A stretch of 51,694 nt of DNA from an uncultured Paracoccaceae bacterium (GCA_938028765.1 CALIZF010000069.1:1-51694), one strand, 5' to 3'; shown: positions 38,426 to 47,514, counted from the first letter of the stretch. A program made the numbers and translations. Notes: generated by a model from the letters alone, not told the origin.

Positions 38426-39613
38426 TCACCCGAATAGCCCGTCGCGCAGGCGGATCAGGCCCGCGCGCGTCTGGTCCGGCGGCGCGACCAGCGCCACGCG
38501 GATATATCCCCGTCCCGGATTGCCGCCCTCCGCGTCGTCACGCGCGAGGTATTCCCCCGGCAGGACGCGCACACCGGTGCGCTGCCACAGCCGCAGCGCC
38601 GCCGCCTGCCCGTCGCCGCCCGGCACCGGCAGCCACAGGAAGAACCCGCCCTCCGGCGCAGCATAGCCGGGCACCCCGCCGAGGATCGTGTCCGCATCCG
38701 CGAACTTGGCGTGGTAGAGGGCACGGGATGCCGCGACATGCGCCTCGTCGGCCCAGAGCCGGGCCGAGACGCGCTGGATCGGCAGGGGCACCGGCGCGCC
38801 CGCATAGGCGCGCAGCTGGCGGATGCGCGCCATGCCCGCAGGCCCCGCCGCCACGAAGCCCGACCTGAGGCCCGGGACGTTCGACCGCTTGGACAGCGAG
38901 TTGAACACGACCGCGCGCTCGGGGTCCGCCCCCTGCCCCGCCGCCACCGCCAGAAGGCCCGGCGGGGGCGCGGTGCGCCAGACCTCGGAATAGCATTCGT
39001 CCGAGAAGACGCAGAACCCGTGCCGCTCGGCCAGCGCCAGCAGGTCGGCGAGGTAGCCGGCGGACGCCACCGCGCCCTGCGGGTTCGCGGGCGTGCAGAC
39101 ATAGGCAATCGCGATCCGGTCCAGCACCGCGGGCGGCAGGCCGCGGTAATCCGGCAGGAAGCCGGTCTCGCGCGTGGCGGGCAAGTAGAGCGGTTCGGCC
39201 CCCGCCGCCAGCGCGGCCACGCCATAGACCTGATAGAACGGGTTGGGCATCGCCACGACCGGCCGCCCGCCACGCTTGTGTTCCGGGCAAAGCGCAAGGC
39301 AGGCGTTGAACAGCGCCTCGCGCGTGCCGTTGGCCACCATCAGCCGGTCGGGGTCCACCGTCGCGCCGTAGCGGCGCGCGATCCAGGCGGCGATCGCCGA
39401 CAGAAGTCCGGGCTCGCCGTCGTTCGGCGGGTAGGTCTGGAACCCTGCCGCCTCCGCCGCCAGCATCGGGCCGATCCAGTCGGGCGCGGGGTGCTTCGGT
39501 TCGCCGATCGTCATGGCGATAGGGTCGCCGCCCGGCGCGTGCGCGTCGAGCAGCGCCCGCAGGCGCGGAAATGCGTAAGCAGGCAGGTTCGCGAACCGCT
39601 CGTTGAATGCCAT
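38426..39613 (-). CDS. Class I/II PLP aminotransferase, DapC-like
   Basis: The 395-residue enzyme is a fold-type I aminotransferase. Visible elements are MTIGEPKHPAPDWI near 35, YPPNDGEPGLLSAIAAW near 62 (the GxP/Tyr region), VANGTREALFNACLAL, MPNPFYQVY, YVCTPANPQGA, FSDECYSEVW with the cofactor Asp, and the PLP Lys in NSLSKRSNVPGLRSGF. The strong match of NPFYQVYGVAAL and SKRSNVPG is typical of N-succinyl-L,L-diaminopimelate aminotransferase in Rhodobacterales, for lysine and peptidoglycan synthesis. Other dicarboxylate aminotransferases remain possible. ATG 39611-39613 is chosen; a 33-bp longer frame has no conserved content. It precedes ftsK on the same strand. Confidence 0.85.
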   Translation of the reverse strand: MAFNERFANLPAYAFPRLRALLDAHAPGGDPIAMTIGEPKHPAPDWIGPMLAAEAAGFQTYPPNDGEPGLLSAIAAWIARRYGATVDPDRLMVANGTREALFNACLALCPEHKRGGRPVVAMPNPFYQVYGVAALAAGAEPLYLPATRETGFLPDYRGLPPAVLDRIAIAYVCTPANPQGAVASAGYLADLLALAERHGFCVFSDECYSEVWRTAPPPGLLAVAAGQGADPERAVVFNSLSKRSNVPGLRSGFVAAGPAGMARIRQLRAYAGAPVPLPIQRVSARLWADEAHVAASRALYHAKFADADTILGGVPGYAAPEGGFFLWLPVPGGDGQAAALRLWQRTGVRVLPGEYLARDDAEGGNPGRGYIRVALVAPPDQTRAGLIRLRDGLFG

Positions 39614-39740
39614 CGCTGCCTCGGGCCGGGGTCTGACGCCCCGCATTGCCGGAACGATAGCCGCAAGCGCGCCCGCCGGTCCATATCCGCGTTGGCCGCC
39701 GGGCGCGGATTGTGGCTTTTCCGTCAGGCGCCTGCGGCAG

Positions 39741-41072
39741 TCAGGCCAGCGCCGCCGCCGCCCCCGCGGCCAGCCGCAGCAGACGCCCGTCCTGCCCCGG
39801 CCCCGCCATCAGCATCAGCCCGCACGACGGTTCGGACGTGGGCAGCGTGATCGCGCACAGGCCCATCAGGTTGCCGATCCGCGTGTTGCGCAGGGCAAGA
39901 AGGTTCTCGGTGACATAGTAGGCGCTGTCGGTCGTCAGCCGGGCGGCGTCGGGCGGCAGGATGGGCGAGGTGGGCAGGACCACCGCATCGAACCCGGCGG
40001 TCGCCGCCGCCCAGGCGGCGCGCAGGGTTTCGAGCCGGTTCCAGCCGGCGACGAAGGCCCGCGCCGAGACCTGCGCGCCGGATTCGAACCGTTCGCGGAT
40101 CCGCGGGAACATCAGATCGGGCTTGGCCTCGATCGCATCGGCCCAGACGCCCCACGCCTGCCCGGTGAACAGCGTGCCGGCCAGCTGCATCGCCTCGGCC
40201 GCCGCGGGAACCCCGACGCGGCGGGCGGTCGCGCCGGCGCGGACCAGGCGCGCCAGCGCATCGTCGAATCCGCGGGCCGGACGGTCGCGGATATCGTCGA
40301 AGGCGAGCGTGTCGAGCACGCCGAGCCGGGCCCCCGCGACCGTGGCCCCGCGCAGGTCGGGGGCGCGGGCCTCGGCCATCGCGGCGGTCAGGGCGGCGCA
40401 GTCCTCGACCGTGCGCGCCAGCGCGCCGACCGTGTCGAACCGCGGCGCAAGCGGCACCACACCCGCCAGCGGCAGGGCGCCGTGCGTGGGCTTGAAGCCG
40501 ACAAGATCGTTCCACGCTGCGGGGATCCGGCAAGATCCGCCGGTGTCCGACCCCGCCGTGACCGGTGCGAGCCCGAAGGCGACCGAGGCCGCGCCGCCCG
40601 AGGTCGATCCGCCGGGCACCGCGCGGGGATCGTTCACGCAGGGCGGCGTCGCCGTGACCGGGTTCAGGCCGAGCCCCGAGAATGCCAGTTCGCTCATGTG
40701 CGTTTTGCCAAGGCAGACGGTTCCCGCGCGCGTCGCGCGCTCCAGCACCACGGCATCGCGCGCGGGCACCCGCCCGCGAAGCAGCGCCGATCCCGCTTCG
40801 GTCGCGGTGCCCGCGCTGTCGAACAGGTCCTTCCAGCTGACCGGCACCCCGTCGAGCGGCCCCCGCCGCAGCCCGGCCTTGGCCCGCCCGTGGGCCGCCA
40901 TCGCCTCGGCCCGCGCCCGGGCGGGCGTGGTTCGGGCGTAGATGCGCGGCGCGTCAGGCGCGGTCGCGATAGCGTCGAGAAACGCCTCGGTCAGCTCGAC
41001 GGCATTGATCCGGCCTGCGTCCACCGCGCGCCCGAGGTCGGTCGCCGACATCGCTAGCCAGGCCCTCGACAT
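39741..41072 (-). CDS. Amidase signature family enzyme
   Basis: The 443-residue hydrolase has the amidase-signature triad: Lys81 in VPVSWKDLFDSAG, the cis-Ser in GGSTSGGAASVA (about Ser158), and the nucleophile in SDTGGSCRIPAAWN (Ser180). Family text FDTVGALARTVEDCA follows near 228. It hydrolyses a C-N amide bond. GatA is unlikely because gatB/gatC are absent and the C-terminal pattern differs. It could be a general carbon-nitrogen hydrolase such as an indoleacetamide/mandelamide-type amidase. It is upstream of the DapC-like gene by 127 bp and divergent from the UbiH-type gene. Confidence 0.88.
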   Translation of the reverse strand: MSRAWLAMSATDLGRAVDAGRINAVELTEAFLDAIATAPDAPRIYARTTPARARAEAMAAHGRAKAGLRRGPLDGVPVSWKDLFDSAGTATEAGSALLRGRVPARDAVVLERATRAGTVCLGKTHMSELAFSGLGLNPVTATPPCVNDPRAVPGGSTSGGAASVAFGLAPVTAGSDTGGSCRIPAAWNDLVGFKPTHGALPLAGVVPLAPRFDTVGALARTVEDCAALTAAMAEARAPDLRGATVAGARLGVLDTLAFDDIRDRPARGFDDALARLVRAGATARRVGVPAAAEAMQLAGTLFTGQAWGVWADAIEAKPDLMFPRIRERFESGAQVSARAFVAGWNRLETLRAAWAAATAGFDAVVLPTSPILPPDAARLTTDSAYYVTENLLALRNTRIGNLMGLCAITLPTSEPSCGLMLMAGPGQDGRLLRLAAGAAAALA

Positions 41073-41155
41073 GCCGCATCTCCCTGCCGTTCTGCCGCAG
41101 GCTAGCGATCCCGTCCGGCGTGGACAATCGCCCGCGCAGGCGCATATTCCGATGC

Positions 41156-42367
41156 ATGGCGGACGAGGCGGAGGTTCTGATCGCGGGCGGCGGGCTGGTC
41201 GGCCCGGTCGTGGCGCTGGCGCTGGCGCGTGCGGGCATCGCCGCGGCGGTGATCGACGCGCGCCCCGCGGGGTCGAGGGCGCAGCGCGGCTTCGACGGGC
41301 GGGCCTATGCGCTGGCGCTGGCGTCGGTTCGGCTGTTGCGCACCCTCGGCGTCTGGGACGCGGTGGCGCGCGAGGCCCAGCCGATCCTCGGCATCCGCAC
41401 GACGGACGGCGCGGCGGGCCGGGGCGTGTCGCCCCTGCACATGGCCTTCGACGCCGCCGAGATCGAGGAAGGCCCGATGGGCCACATGATCGAGGACCGC
41501 TTCCTGCACGCGGCCCTCGCCGACGCGCTGGCGGCTGCGGGCGTTGCCGTGGTGGCCGGCGACGGCGTGGCGGCGCAGGCAGCGGATGCCGCCGGCGTGT
41601 CGGTGACGCTGGCCTCGGGCCGGCGGATGACGGGGCGGCTGCTGGTCGGCGCGGACGGTCGCGGCAGCGGTGTGGCGGCGCGGGCGGGCATCCGGCGCAC
41701 CGGATGGGCCTACGGGCAGACGGCGCTGGTCTGCGCCATCGCGCACGAACGCCCGCATGGCGGGATCGCGCATCAGGTGTTCCTGCCCGGCGGGCCGCTC
41801 GCCATCCTGCCGCTGCCCGGCAACCGGTCCAGCATCGTCTGGTCGGAACGCGACTCCATCGCCGCAGAGGTGGCGCGGCTGCCAGACGCCGATTTCCTCG
41901 CCGCCCTGCGGGTGCGGGTCGGGGATTTTCTCGGGCGGATCGCCCTGGCAGGCGACCGCTTCGCCTATACCCTGTCGCTGTCGCTGGCCGACCGGTGGTG
42001 CGCGCCGCGCGTGGTGCTGGCGGGGGATGCGGCGCACGGAGTGCACCCGATCGCCGGGCAGGGCCTGAACCTCGGCCTACGCGATGCCGCGGCGCTGGCG
42101 CAGGTGCTGGCCGAGGCGCGGCAGCGGGGCGAGGATCTCGCCGCCCCCGACGTGCTGGCGCGCTACGAACGCTGGCGGCGGTTCGACACGGTTTCGCTGG
42201 CGCTCGGCATGGATGCGGTAAACCGCCTGTTCTCGAACGACAACCCGCTGCTGCGGGCGGCGCGCGACCTCGGCATGGGCGCGGTGTCGGCGATGCCAGC
42301 CTTGCGCCGCGCCTTCATCCGGCAGGCGGCGGGGCTGGCGGGAGAGGTTCCGGCGCTGATGCGCTGA
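41156..42367 (+). CDS. UbiH/UbiF-family FAD-dependent hydroxylase
   Basis: The 403-residue flavoprotein monooxygenase has the Rossmann GxGxxG near the start (VLIAGGGLVGPVVALALARAG), the DG motif LLVGADGRGSGVAARAGI near 165, and the second FAD motif RVVLAGDAAHGVHPIAGQGLNLGLRD near 285-310 (given in parts: GDAAH, P-AGQG-N-G). These are the marks of ubiquinone ring hydroxylases. It probably adds one ring hydroxyl in ubiquinone synthesis; which position cannot be told. ATG 41156 (MADEAEVLIAGGG) was chosen over one 36 bp upstream that adds an Arg-rich tail. It is divergent from the amidase gene. Confidence 0.88.
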   Translation: MADEAEVLIAGGGLVGPVVALALARAGIAAAVIDARPAGSRAQRGFDGRAYALALASVRLLRTLGVWDAVAREAQPILGIRTTDGAAGRGVSPLHMAFDAAEIEEGPMGHMIEDRFLHAALADALAAAGVAVVAGDGVAAQAADAAGVSVTLASGRRMTGRLLVGADGRGSGVAARAGIRRTGWAYGQTALVCAIAHERPHGGIAHQVFLPGGPLAILPLPGNRSSIVWSERDSIAAEVARLPDADFLAALRVRVGDFLGRIALAGDRFAYTLSLSLADRWCAPRVVLAGDAAHGVHPIAGQGLNLGLRDAAALAQVLAEARQRGEDLAAPDVLARYERWRRFDTVSLALGMDAVNRLFSNDNPLLRAARDLGMGAVSAMPALRRAFIRQAAGLAGEVPALMR

Positions 42368-42408
42368 CGCCCAGCCTGTGGTACCCTCGTTGCCGCGGCG
42401 GGGCCGAT

Positions 42409-42615
42409 GTGGCGGCGGATTTCGATCCCGGCGGCGATACGCTGCTTCTGGCGCGCGGGCTGTGGGGCGGCGGCGCGCTGACGGTCGATCAGGCCCTGGC
42501 GCTGGTGGCGCCCGTGGCGGGCGGGGTTCAGTTCGCCTTCGCGCCGGGCAACATGCTGCTGGTGCAGGGGGTGGAGGACCCCGAGGCGCTGCGCGGATCG
42601 ATCGGGTTCTTCTGA
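42409..42615 (+). CDS. Possible small protein resembling the tail of RTX/calcium-binding proteins
   Basis: From GTG 42409 the frame encodes 68 residues. AADFDPGGDTLLLA at the start and QFAFAPGNMLLVQGV near 43 resemble the 'DF-x-GxDxI-L' and 'F-xGD-LxLxGV' strands that follow RTX repeats in secreted proteins. No RTX nonapeptide repeats are present, so this would be a lone flank module or a diverged fragment. It sits 41 bp after the UbiH-type gene and ends 3 bp from the convergent Trm112 gene. The start is uncertain and the frame could be non-coding. Confidence 0.35.
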   Translation: MAADFDPGGDTLLLARGLWGGGALTVDQALALVAPVAGGVQFAFAPGNMLLVQGVEDPEALRGSIGFF

Positions 42616-42618
42616 CCC

Positions 42619-42837
42619 TCAGTCGATCTCGCGCGCCTCGGACACCAGCATGATCGGGATCCCCCCGCGCACCGGAAAGGCGAGATGCGCGGCGCGGCTG
42701 ACCAGTTCCTGCCGGTCCGGGTCCCAGACCAGCGGTGCCCGCGTGACGGGACAGACCAGGGCCGCCAGCATCCGCCGGTCGGGCGACGGCGGTTCCGGCC
42801 GCGGCGGACCGGGCGGTTCGGCGCCGAAGTCGGTCAC
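42619..42837 (-). CDS. Trm112 family protein
   Basis: The 72-residue protein ends in the Trm112/YcaR-type module: [20 protein letters not shown], then [20 protein letters not shown]. The first Cys-Pro-x-T element (CPVTRAPL) is intact, while the further cysteines of the eukaryotic zinc site are missing, as in many bacterial members. The first 22 residues are Pro-rich and not conserved. It overlaps the LON-domain gene's stop by an ATGA and is the last gene of the thioredoxin/LON/Trm112 unit. Confidence 0.82.
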   Translation of the reverse strand: MTDFGAEPPGPPRPEPPSPDRRMLAALVCPVTRAPLVWDPDRQELVSRAAHLAFPVRGGIPIMLVSEAREID

Positions 42838-43487
42838 TGCACCGCCTCGTCCGCAGAGCCGCCGCGCAGCGCGAACTCGATCAGCGTCACAAGGGTTTCG
42901 CGCCGGGTTTCCAGCGACGGCGCCTCGAGCAGGGCCTGCTTGTCCTCGGGCGAGAAGGGGCAGAGCATCGACAGCGAGTTGATTAAGAGCTCATCCTCGG
43001 CCTCCGCCAGGCTGTTCCAGTCGGTGGACAGACCCATCGCCTCGAAATACCGGCGCAGCAGCGCAAGGAACGGCTCGCGGCGGAAGCCGGGGTCGGTCTC
43101 GGGCCCGCCCAGGTCGCGGCCGAACGGCGCCCAGTCCACGGTGCAGCGACGGTAGGGGGTGAAGCCCGTGACCTCCTCGGTCACGCGGAAACGCGAGATG
43201 CCGAGAAGGCTGATCATGTAGCGCCCGTCCTCGGTCTCGGAAAAGCCGGTCAGCCGGCCGGCGCAGCCGATGGCGTGCAGGCGCCTGGGGTGGTTGGATG
43301 GATGCCCCGGCACGTCGCGCGGCTGGATCATACCGATGAGCCGTGCCCGCGTCTTCATGCAATCGTCCAGCATGGCAAGGTAACGCGGCTCGAATATGTG
43401 CAGCGGCAACCGCGCCCGCGGCAGCAGCAGCGCCCCGGGCAACGGGAACACGGGGATGGTGTCGGGCAGATCGCCGATGCGCTTCAT
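42834..43487 (-). CDS. LON peptidase substrate-binding domain protein
   Basis: The 217-residue protein consists of the LON N-terminal (substrate-binding) domain only: [47 protein letters not shown] and LLGISRFRV. There is no AAA+ or protease domain. The C-terminal helices contain [20 protein letters not shown]. Proteins of this kind (COG2802) are conserved but of unproven function. The start ATG 43485-43487 is 58 bp from the upstream thioredoxin-TPR gene. Confidence 0.88.
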   Translation of the reverse strand: MKRIGDLPDTIPVFPLPGALLLPRARLPLHIFEPRYLAMLDDCMKTRARLIGMIQPRDVPGHPSNHPRRLHAIGCAGRLTGFSETEDGRYMISLLGISRFRVTEEVTGFTPYRRCTVDWAPFGRDLGGPETDPGFRREPFLALLRRYFEAMGLSTDWNSLAEAEDELLINSLSMLCPFSPEDKQALLEAPSLETRRETLVTLIEFALRGGSADEAVQ

Positions 43488-43545
43488 GCCGTGTGAACTA
43501 GCGCGCGGCGGCGAGGCGGCAATCGCTGGCTGCCCCGCCGCGGGG

Positions 43546-44466
43546 TCATGCGAGAATCATCGAGCCCAGCCGGCGGCGACCCTTCAGCACGATCGGGTCG
43601 GTCGGCTTCAGGGCATCGAAGATCTTCAGAAGCTGGGCCTTGGCGGCCCCGTCGTTCCAGTCGCGGTCGCGGCGGAACAGCTCGAGCAGCTCGTCCACCG
43701 CCGCCTCGACCTTGCCCGTGGCATGCAATGCCAGCGCCAGGTCATAGCGCGCCTGATGGTTCGCCGGATCGGCCGCGACGGCCGCCTGAAGCTCGCTGAC
43801 CGGCCCGGCCTTGGCGGCCTGACGGGCAAGGTCGATCTGGGCGCGCACTGCCTCGACCTCGGCCGCCTTGGCCACGGCGCCTTTCGCGGTGGCGAGGAAG
43901 GCCTCGGCCCTGTCGAGCTCGCCGGCCGCGATCCAGGCGCGGGCGAGGCCTGCGAAGGCGCGGGCGTTCTCGGGCTCTTCGCCGAGGATCGCGGCGAAGG
44001 TTTCGGCCGCGTCTACCGCCGCACCCTCGGCCAGCATCGCGTCGGCCGCGTCCAGCGCCTCGCCCAGGCCGCCGTCGCCGGCAAGGGCGGTCAGCCGGTC
44101 GATGAACTTCTTGATCTCGGACCCCGGGATCGCCCCCTGGAACCCGTCCACCGGCTGGCCCTGCCAAAAGGCATAGACGGTCGGGATCGACTGGACGCGC
44201 AGCTGCGCCGCGATCTGCTGGTTGCGGTCCACGTCGATCTTGATCAGCCGCACCTTCCCCTTTGCCGCCGTCACCGCTGCCTCGAGCGCAGGGCCGAGCG
44301 TCTTGCACGGTCCGCACCAGGTGGCCCAGAAATCGACGATCACGGGCACCTCGCGGCTGGCCTCGATCACGTCCTTCATGAAAGTGGCATCCGATCCGTC
44401 GCGGATCAGATCGCCTCTGGCGGCCCCGCTTTCCGCCTGGGGCGGCTTCCTGCCCATGCCGAACAT
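43546..44466 (-). CDS. Thioredoxin-domain co-chaperone-like protein (YbbN/CnoX family)
   Basis: The 306-residue protein has an N-terminal thioredoxin domain with CGPC at residues 51-54 (VDFWATWCGPCKTLGP) and the cis-Pro VQSIPTVYAFWQG near 95. A C-terminal TPR-like helical half follows (about 130-306), rich in Ala and with regular repeats such as FAGLARAWIAAGELDRAEAFL and ARYDLALALHATGKVEAAVDELL. E. coli CnoX has SXXC and lacks reductase activity; here both Cys are kept, as in other alphaproteobacterial homologues with reducing activity. It probably protects or delivers clients to chaperones during oxidative stress. It heads the thioredoxin-LON-Trm112 unit. Confidence 0.88.
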   Translation of the reverse strand: MFGMGRKPPQAESGAARGDLIRDGSDATFMKDVIEASREVPVIVDFWATWCGPCKTLGPALEAAVTAAKGKVRLIKIDVDRNQQIAAQLRVQSIPTVYAFWQGQPVDGFQGAIPGSEIKKFIDRLTALAGDGGLGEALDAADAMLAEGAAVDAAETFAAILGEEPENARAFAGLARAWIAAGELDRAEAFLATAKGAVAKAAEVEAVRAQIDLARQAAKAGPVSELQAAVAADPANHQARYDLALALHATGKVEAAVDELLELFRRDRDWNDGAAKAQLLKIFDALKPTDPIVLKGRRRLGSMILA

Positions 44467-44569
44467 TCCGACCTCGCTCCTGCGTGATGCGCGTCTATAT
44501 GTGACGAACCGGGGCCGAGGCCAAGGGGGCGTGTTGCGCCGGCGGCGCCGGCCCGGCTAGGATCGGACC

Positions 44570-45211
44570 ATGCCCGTGCTTCTGGCGTTCGGCGACAGCA
44601 ACACCCATGGCACCCGCCCGATGACCCGGGTCGGCGTGGTCGAACGGCACGCACCCGCCGATCGCTGGCCGCGCGTTGCGCGCGCCGCCCTCGGCCCGGA
44701 CTGGGACCTGGCCGAGGATGGCCTGCCCGGCCGCACCACCGCCTGGGATGATCCGGTCACGGGGGCGCATCTGAACGGGATCACCGGCCTCAGGATGGCG
44801 CTGCTGTCGCACGCGCCTCTCGACGTGCTGACGATCATGCTGGGCACGAACGACCTCAAGACCCGCTTCGCGGCACCGCCCGAGCGGATCGCGGGCGGCG
44901 TCGCGGCCCTTCTCGACCTGGCGCTGCTGCCCGAGATGCAGGCGCGGTCGGGCGGGTTCGGCATCCTCGTGATCGCGCCGCCGCCGGCGGCCGAGGCGGG
45001 CGTGCTGGCGGCGCAGTTCTTGGGGGCGGCGGACAAGGCGCGCGCGCTCGCGCCGCTGCTGGCCGCGGTGGCCGCTTCGCGCGGGGCCGCGTTCCTCAAC
45101 GCGGGCGACCACGCCGCGGTCAGCCCGGTGGACGGGGTGCACCTCGACCCCGCCGCCCATCACGCCCTCGGCCACGCGGTCGCCGCAGCAGTGCGCGCCC
45201 TCGCCCCCTGA
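44570..45211 (+). CDS. SGNH/GDSL-family hydrolase
   Basis: The 213-residue protein has block I GDSNTHG (Ser near 9), block III GTNDLK near 99 and block V DGVHLDPAAHHALG near 185-197 with the Asp-x-x-His catalytic pair. The pattern fits arylesterase/acyl-CoA thioesterase-like SGNH enzymes. No signal peptide is visible, so it is probably cytoplasmic. It is divergent from the thioredoxin gene across 103 bp and convergent with xthA. The substrate is unknown. Confidence 0.87.
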   Translation: MPVLLAFGDSNTHGTRPMTRVGVVERHAPADRWPRVARAALGPDWDLAEDGLPGRTTAWDDPVTGAHLNGITGLRMALLSHAPLDVLTIMLGTNDLKTRFAAPPERIAGGVAALLDLALLPEMQARSGGFGILVIAPPPAAEAGVLAAQFLGAADKARALAPLLAAVAASRGAAFLNAGDHAAVSPVDGVHLDPAAHHALGHAVAAAVRALAP

Positions 45212-45281
45212 CTTCATCGTTCCCGAAATACTCCGGCGTCCGGGGCAGCGTCGCGGGTGGCGCGCCCGGCCGCCGACCGCG

Positions 45282-46067
45282 TCAGAGGTCGAAGGTGGCG
45301 AACACCGGGACGTGGTCCGACGGCTGGTCCCAACCGCGCGCGGCGCGCAGGATCCGGCTGCCGTGCGCCGCCCCCGCGATGTCGCCCGAGGCCCAGATGT
45401 GGTCCAGCCGCCGGCCCTTGTCGGCCGCGTCCCAGTCGGGCGCGCGGTAGGACCACCAGGAATAGAGCGGCCCCGAGGGGATGTCCTGCCGCGTCACGTC
45501 CACCCACCCGCCCGCCGCCTGCGCGTCGGTCAGGTGCTCCACCTCGACCGTCGTGTGGCTGACGATCTTCAAGAGGGCCTTGTGGTTCCAGACGTCGTCC
45601 TCGCGCGGGGCGATGTTGAGGTCACCGACGAGGATCGACCGCCACGGCCGCTCGGCCCGCCCCCAGTCGCGCATCGCCGCCACGAAATCGAGCTTCTGGC
45701 CGAACTTCGCGTTCTGGTCGCGGTCGGGGATGTCGCCGCCGGCGGGGACATAGAAGTTGTGGATGATGACGCCCGACGGCAGCCGCGCCGCGACATGGCG
45801 CGCCTGGCCGAGGTTCGCGGGGTCCATCGCGCCCGCATCGACGATCGGCAGCCGCGACAGGATGGCGACGCCGTTGTAGCCCTTCTGCCCGCGCGCCACG
45901 ACGTGGGGATAGCCAAGCGCCGCGAAATCGCCCGGAAACTTCTCGACCGGCGTCTTGATCTCCTGCAGGCACAGGATGTCGGGCGCCTCCTCCGCCAGGA
46001 GCCGCGCGACGAGGCCGGCGCGCAGCCGCACCGAGTTGATGTTCCAGGTGGCAAGCGTGAACGGCAT
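45282..46067 (-). CDS. xthA: Exodeoxyribonuclease III (AP endonuclease)
   Basis: The 261-residue protein has all endonuclease/exonuclease/phosphatase family sites: TWNINSVRLR near 6, CLQEIKT with the metal-binding Glu near 34, GYNGVAILSR, VGDLNIAP with the Asp-Asn pair near 150, and SDHVPVFATF with the catalytic His at the C-terminus. It cuts DNA at abasic sites and has 3'-5' exonuclease activity. ATG 46065-46067 (MPFTLATWNIN) is the natural start; a longer reading passes through the transposase remnant and was rejected. Confidence 0.95.
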   Translation of the reverse strand: MPFTLATWNINSVRLRAGLVARLLAEEAPDILCLQEIKTPVEKFPGDFAALGYPHVVARGQKGYNGVAILSRLPIVDAGAMDPANLGQARHVAARLPSGVIIHNFYVPAGGDIPDRDQNAKFGQKLDFVAAMRDWGRAERPWRSILVGDLNIAPREDDVWNHKALLKIVSHTTVEVEHLTDAQAAGGWVDVTRQDIPSGPLYSWWSYRAPDWDAADKGRRLDHIWASGDIAGAAHGSRILRAARGWDQPSDHVPVFATFDL

Positions 46068-46435
46068 GGCATCCCCTCCCGCCGCGCTTCTCGCAGGGCG
46101 GCCCGGGCCGCGCAACCCGTCAGGGGCGGGATGGTGGTGCCGCCGGAGGCACGCAGGACTTCCCGCAGGTTGTTCGGCGCACCCCATTCCGGATGAGATT
46201 TCCAAGCAAGACATGGCCTTATCGTCATCATCCGACTTGACCAGGCCAGAGACGTCCGAAATCCGGGGGGCGGCTGGATGGTCGAACGGTGTCGCCGGGC
46301 TGGAACGGTGGACAGCGATGCGGGTGCGCAACCGTCTGCCGGCGTCTTTCGCGAAGCGGGCGCCTGCGGGGCAAATGGTGCGACGGGGCGGGGCTCTGGC
46401 CGGTGAAGCGGCCCGATGGCGGGGCGCTGTGGGGG
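46068..46435. other. Non-coding stretch upstream of xthA
   Basis: No intact gene is visible. It contains a noticeably less GC-rich patch around 46190-46250 that is likely to hold the xthA promoter. On the plus strand it leads into the IS481-like remnant, and some of it may be decayed insertion-sequence DNA with no readable motif. Confidence 0.45.
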
Positions 46436-46730
46436 CTGCGGCGGTTCCGCGACCAGGGGATCCGGGTCGGACGGGTCGTGAGCGGCACCGGCAGCGCCTT
46501 CCGACCCCGCCGCTTCGCGAGGACGCTGCCGCTTCTCGACATCCGCCACATCTCCACCCGGCCCTACCCGCCGAAAGCCGGTGGCGAGGCGGAGCGGCGC
46601 ATCCAGACCCTGCCGCGCGACAGCCTGCGAACTCGCCCATCCGACCGCGACAGCCAGAGACGCAGACCGCTCGCGATGGCTTGACTGGTTCCATCGGTCG
46701 CACCCGCGCGCGGCGCGCAGGAGCCTGTCC
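46436..46730 (+). pseudogene. IS481-type (DDE) transposase remnant
   Basis: The plus strand reads LRRFRDQGIRVGRVVSGTGS, AFRPRRFARTLPLLDIRHI, STRPYPPKAGGEAERRIQT. This follows the catalytic core of IS481/rve-type transposases (V-RVMTDNGSAYRS--F, LGIRHI-TRPYTPKTNGKAERFIQT). The second catalytic Asp (DNGS) is replaced (SGTGS), while the final Glu (AERRIQT) is kept. A frame change near 46675 links to WLDWFHRSHPRAARRSLS, the equivalent of the WLHRYNWHRPH-SL segment. The N-terminal helix-turn-helix is missing. The element is therefore inactive. The remaining bases to 46896 show no gene. Confidence 0.7.
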
Positions 46731-46896
46731 CCCCCCAGAGGATGAACACCCTGATGAAAACCCGTAGCTCGCCAACAGGCGGGGCGCTGCCGGTCCGGCC
46801 CGCCCGGGGGCGGCGCGACCAAGGGATCCGGGGCCGGTGCCGGGCGCCGGGCGCCGGGCGGCGCACCGCGGCGGTCGCGCCGCCGCGGGCCGGGCT

Positions 46897-47481
46897 TCAG
46901 TATCGTTCGTCGATGATCGTAGGGTTGCGGAGAGTGCCGGTCTCGTCGTGCTCCTTCTCCCATGTCGTGTCGACGCCACGCTCCTCGAACAGCTGCGTGT
47001 CGAGATAGTTCATGAGCTCGGCGTTGGTGCAGGCAATGAAGCGGGCCGGTTCCTCGGAGAAGCACCAGTGCTGGTGCCAGGCGAAGGGGGCGACGTAGAA
47101 GCTGTCGCCGGGCTTCCAGTCGTAGTACTTGTTGCCGACAAGGCTGCGGCCGCGGCCCTGCAGCACGTAATAGACCGCCTCGACCGCGTGGCGGTGCAGG
47201 CTCGTCGGGTTGCCGCCGGGCGGTACCTCCTCGAGGATTGCCATCACCGTCTTCGTCGGATGCTTGATGTAGGCGTTGGCGTGGTTCCGTTCGCGGATCC
47301 AGCGCCACTCGATCTGTTCGGCGGTGAGGAACGGATGCTCGGGGGTCGAGACCTTGGCGTCGCGCATCTCGTTGGCGGTGGCGCTCGTGCCAGTGCCGGC
47401 CTCGGCCATGTAGCCGGGCTTGTCGTAGGCGCGGGTGCCGGCCGGGCCGGCGCCGGGCTTGATCGGGCTGTGGTCGGTCAT
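46897..47481 (-). CDS. Cupin-domain protein with complete metal site
   Basis: The 194-residue protein has one cupin domain: motif 1 SLHRHAVEAVYYVLQGRGRS near 93-112 (His-x-His and Glu) and motif 2 PGDSFYVAPFAWHQHW near 124-139 (His). All four expected metal ligands are there. The N-terminus contains a basic linker and WRWIRERNHANAYIKHP; the C-terminus is rich in acids (TTWEKEHDETG). It resembles gentisate dioxygenase-like or uncharacterised cupins. A strong AAGGAGG ribosome site precedes ATG 47479-47481. It is the last gene of the TRAP operon (33 bp after the large permease), suggesting it acts on the imported compound or a derivative. Confidence 0.8.
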   Translation of the reverse strand: MTDHSPIKPGAGPAGTRAYDKPGYMAEAGTGTSATANEMRDAKVSTPEHPFLTAEQIEWRWIRERNHANAYIKHPTKTVMAILEEVPPGGNPTSLHRHAVEAVYYVLQGRGRSLVGNKYYDWKPGDSFYVAPFAWHQHWCFSEEPARFIACTNAELMNYLDTQLFEERGVDTTWEKEHDETGTLRNPTIIDERY

Positions 47482-47514
47482 CGTTGGTCCTCCTTCTGGT
47501 ATTGACGGCGGGGT

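Noticed and set aside
34577..38437. A 1286-residue open frame on the plus strand opposite ftsK
   Set aside because: It is the mirror of a clear FtsK gene in a very GC-rich genome. The translation is Arg/Gly/His-rich without any domain.
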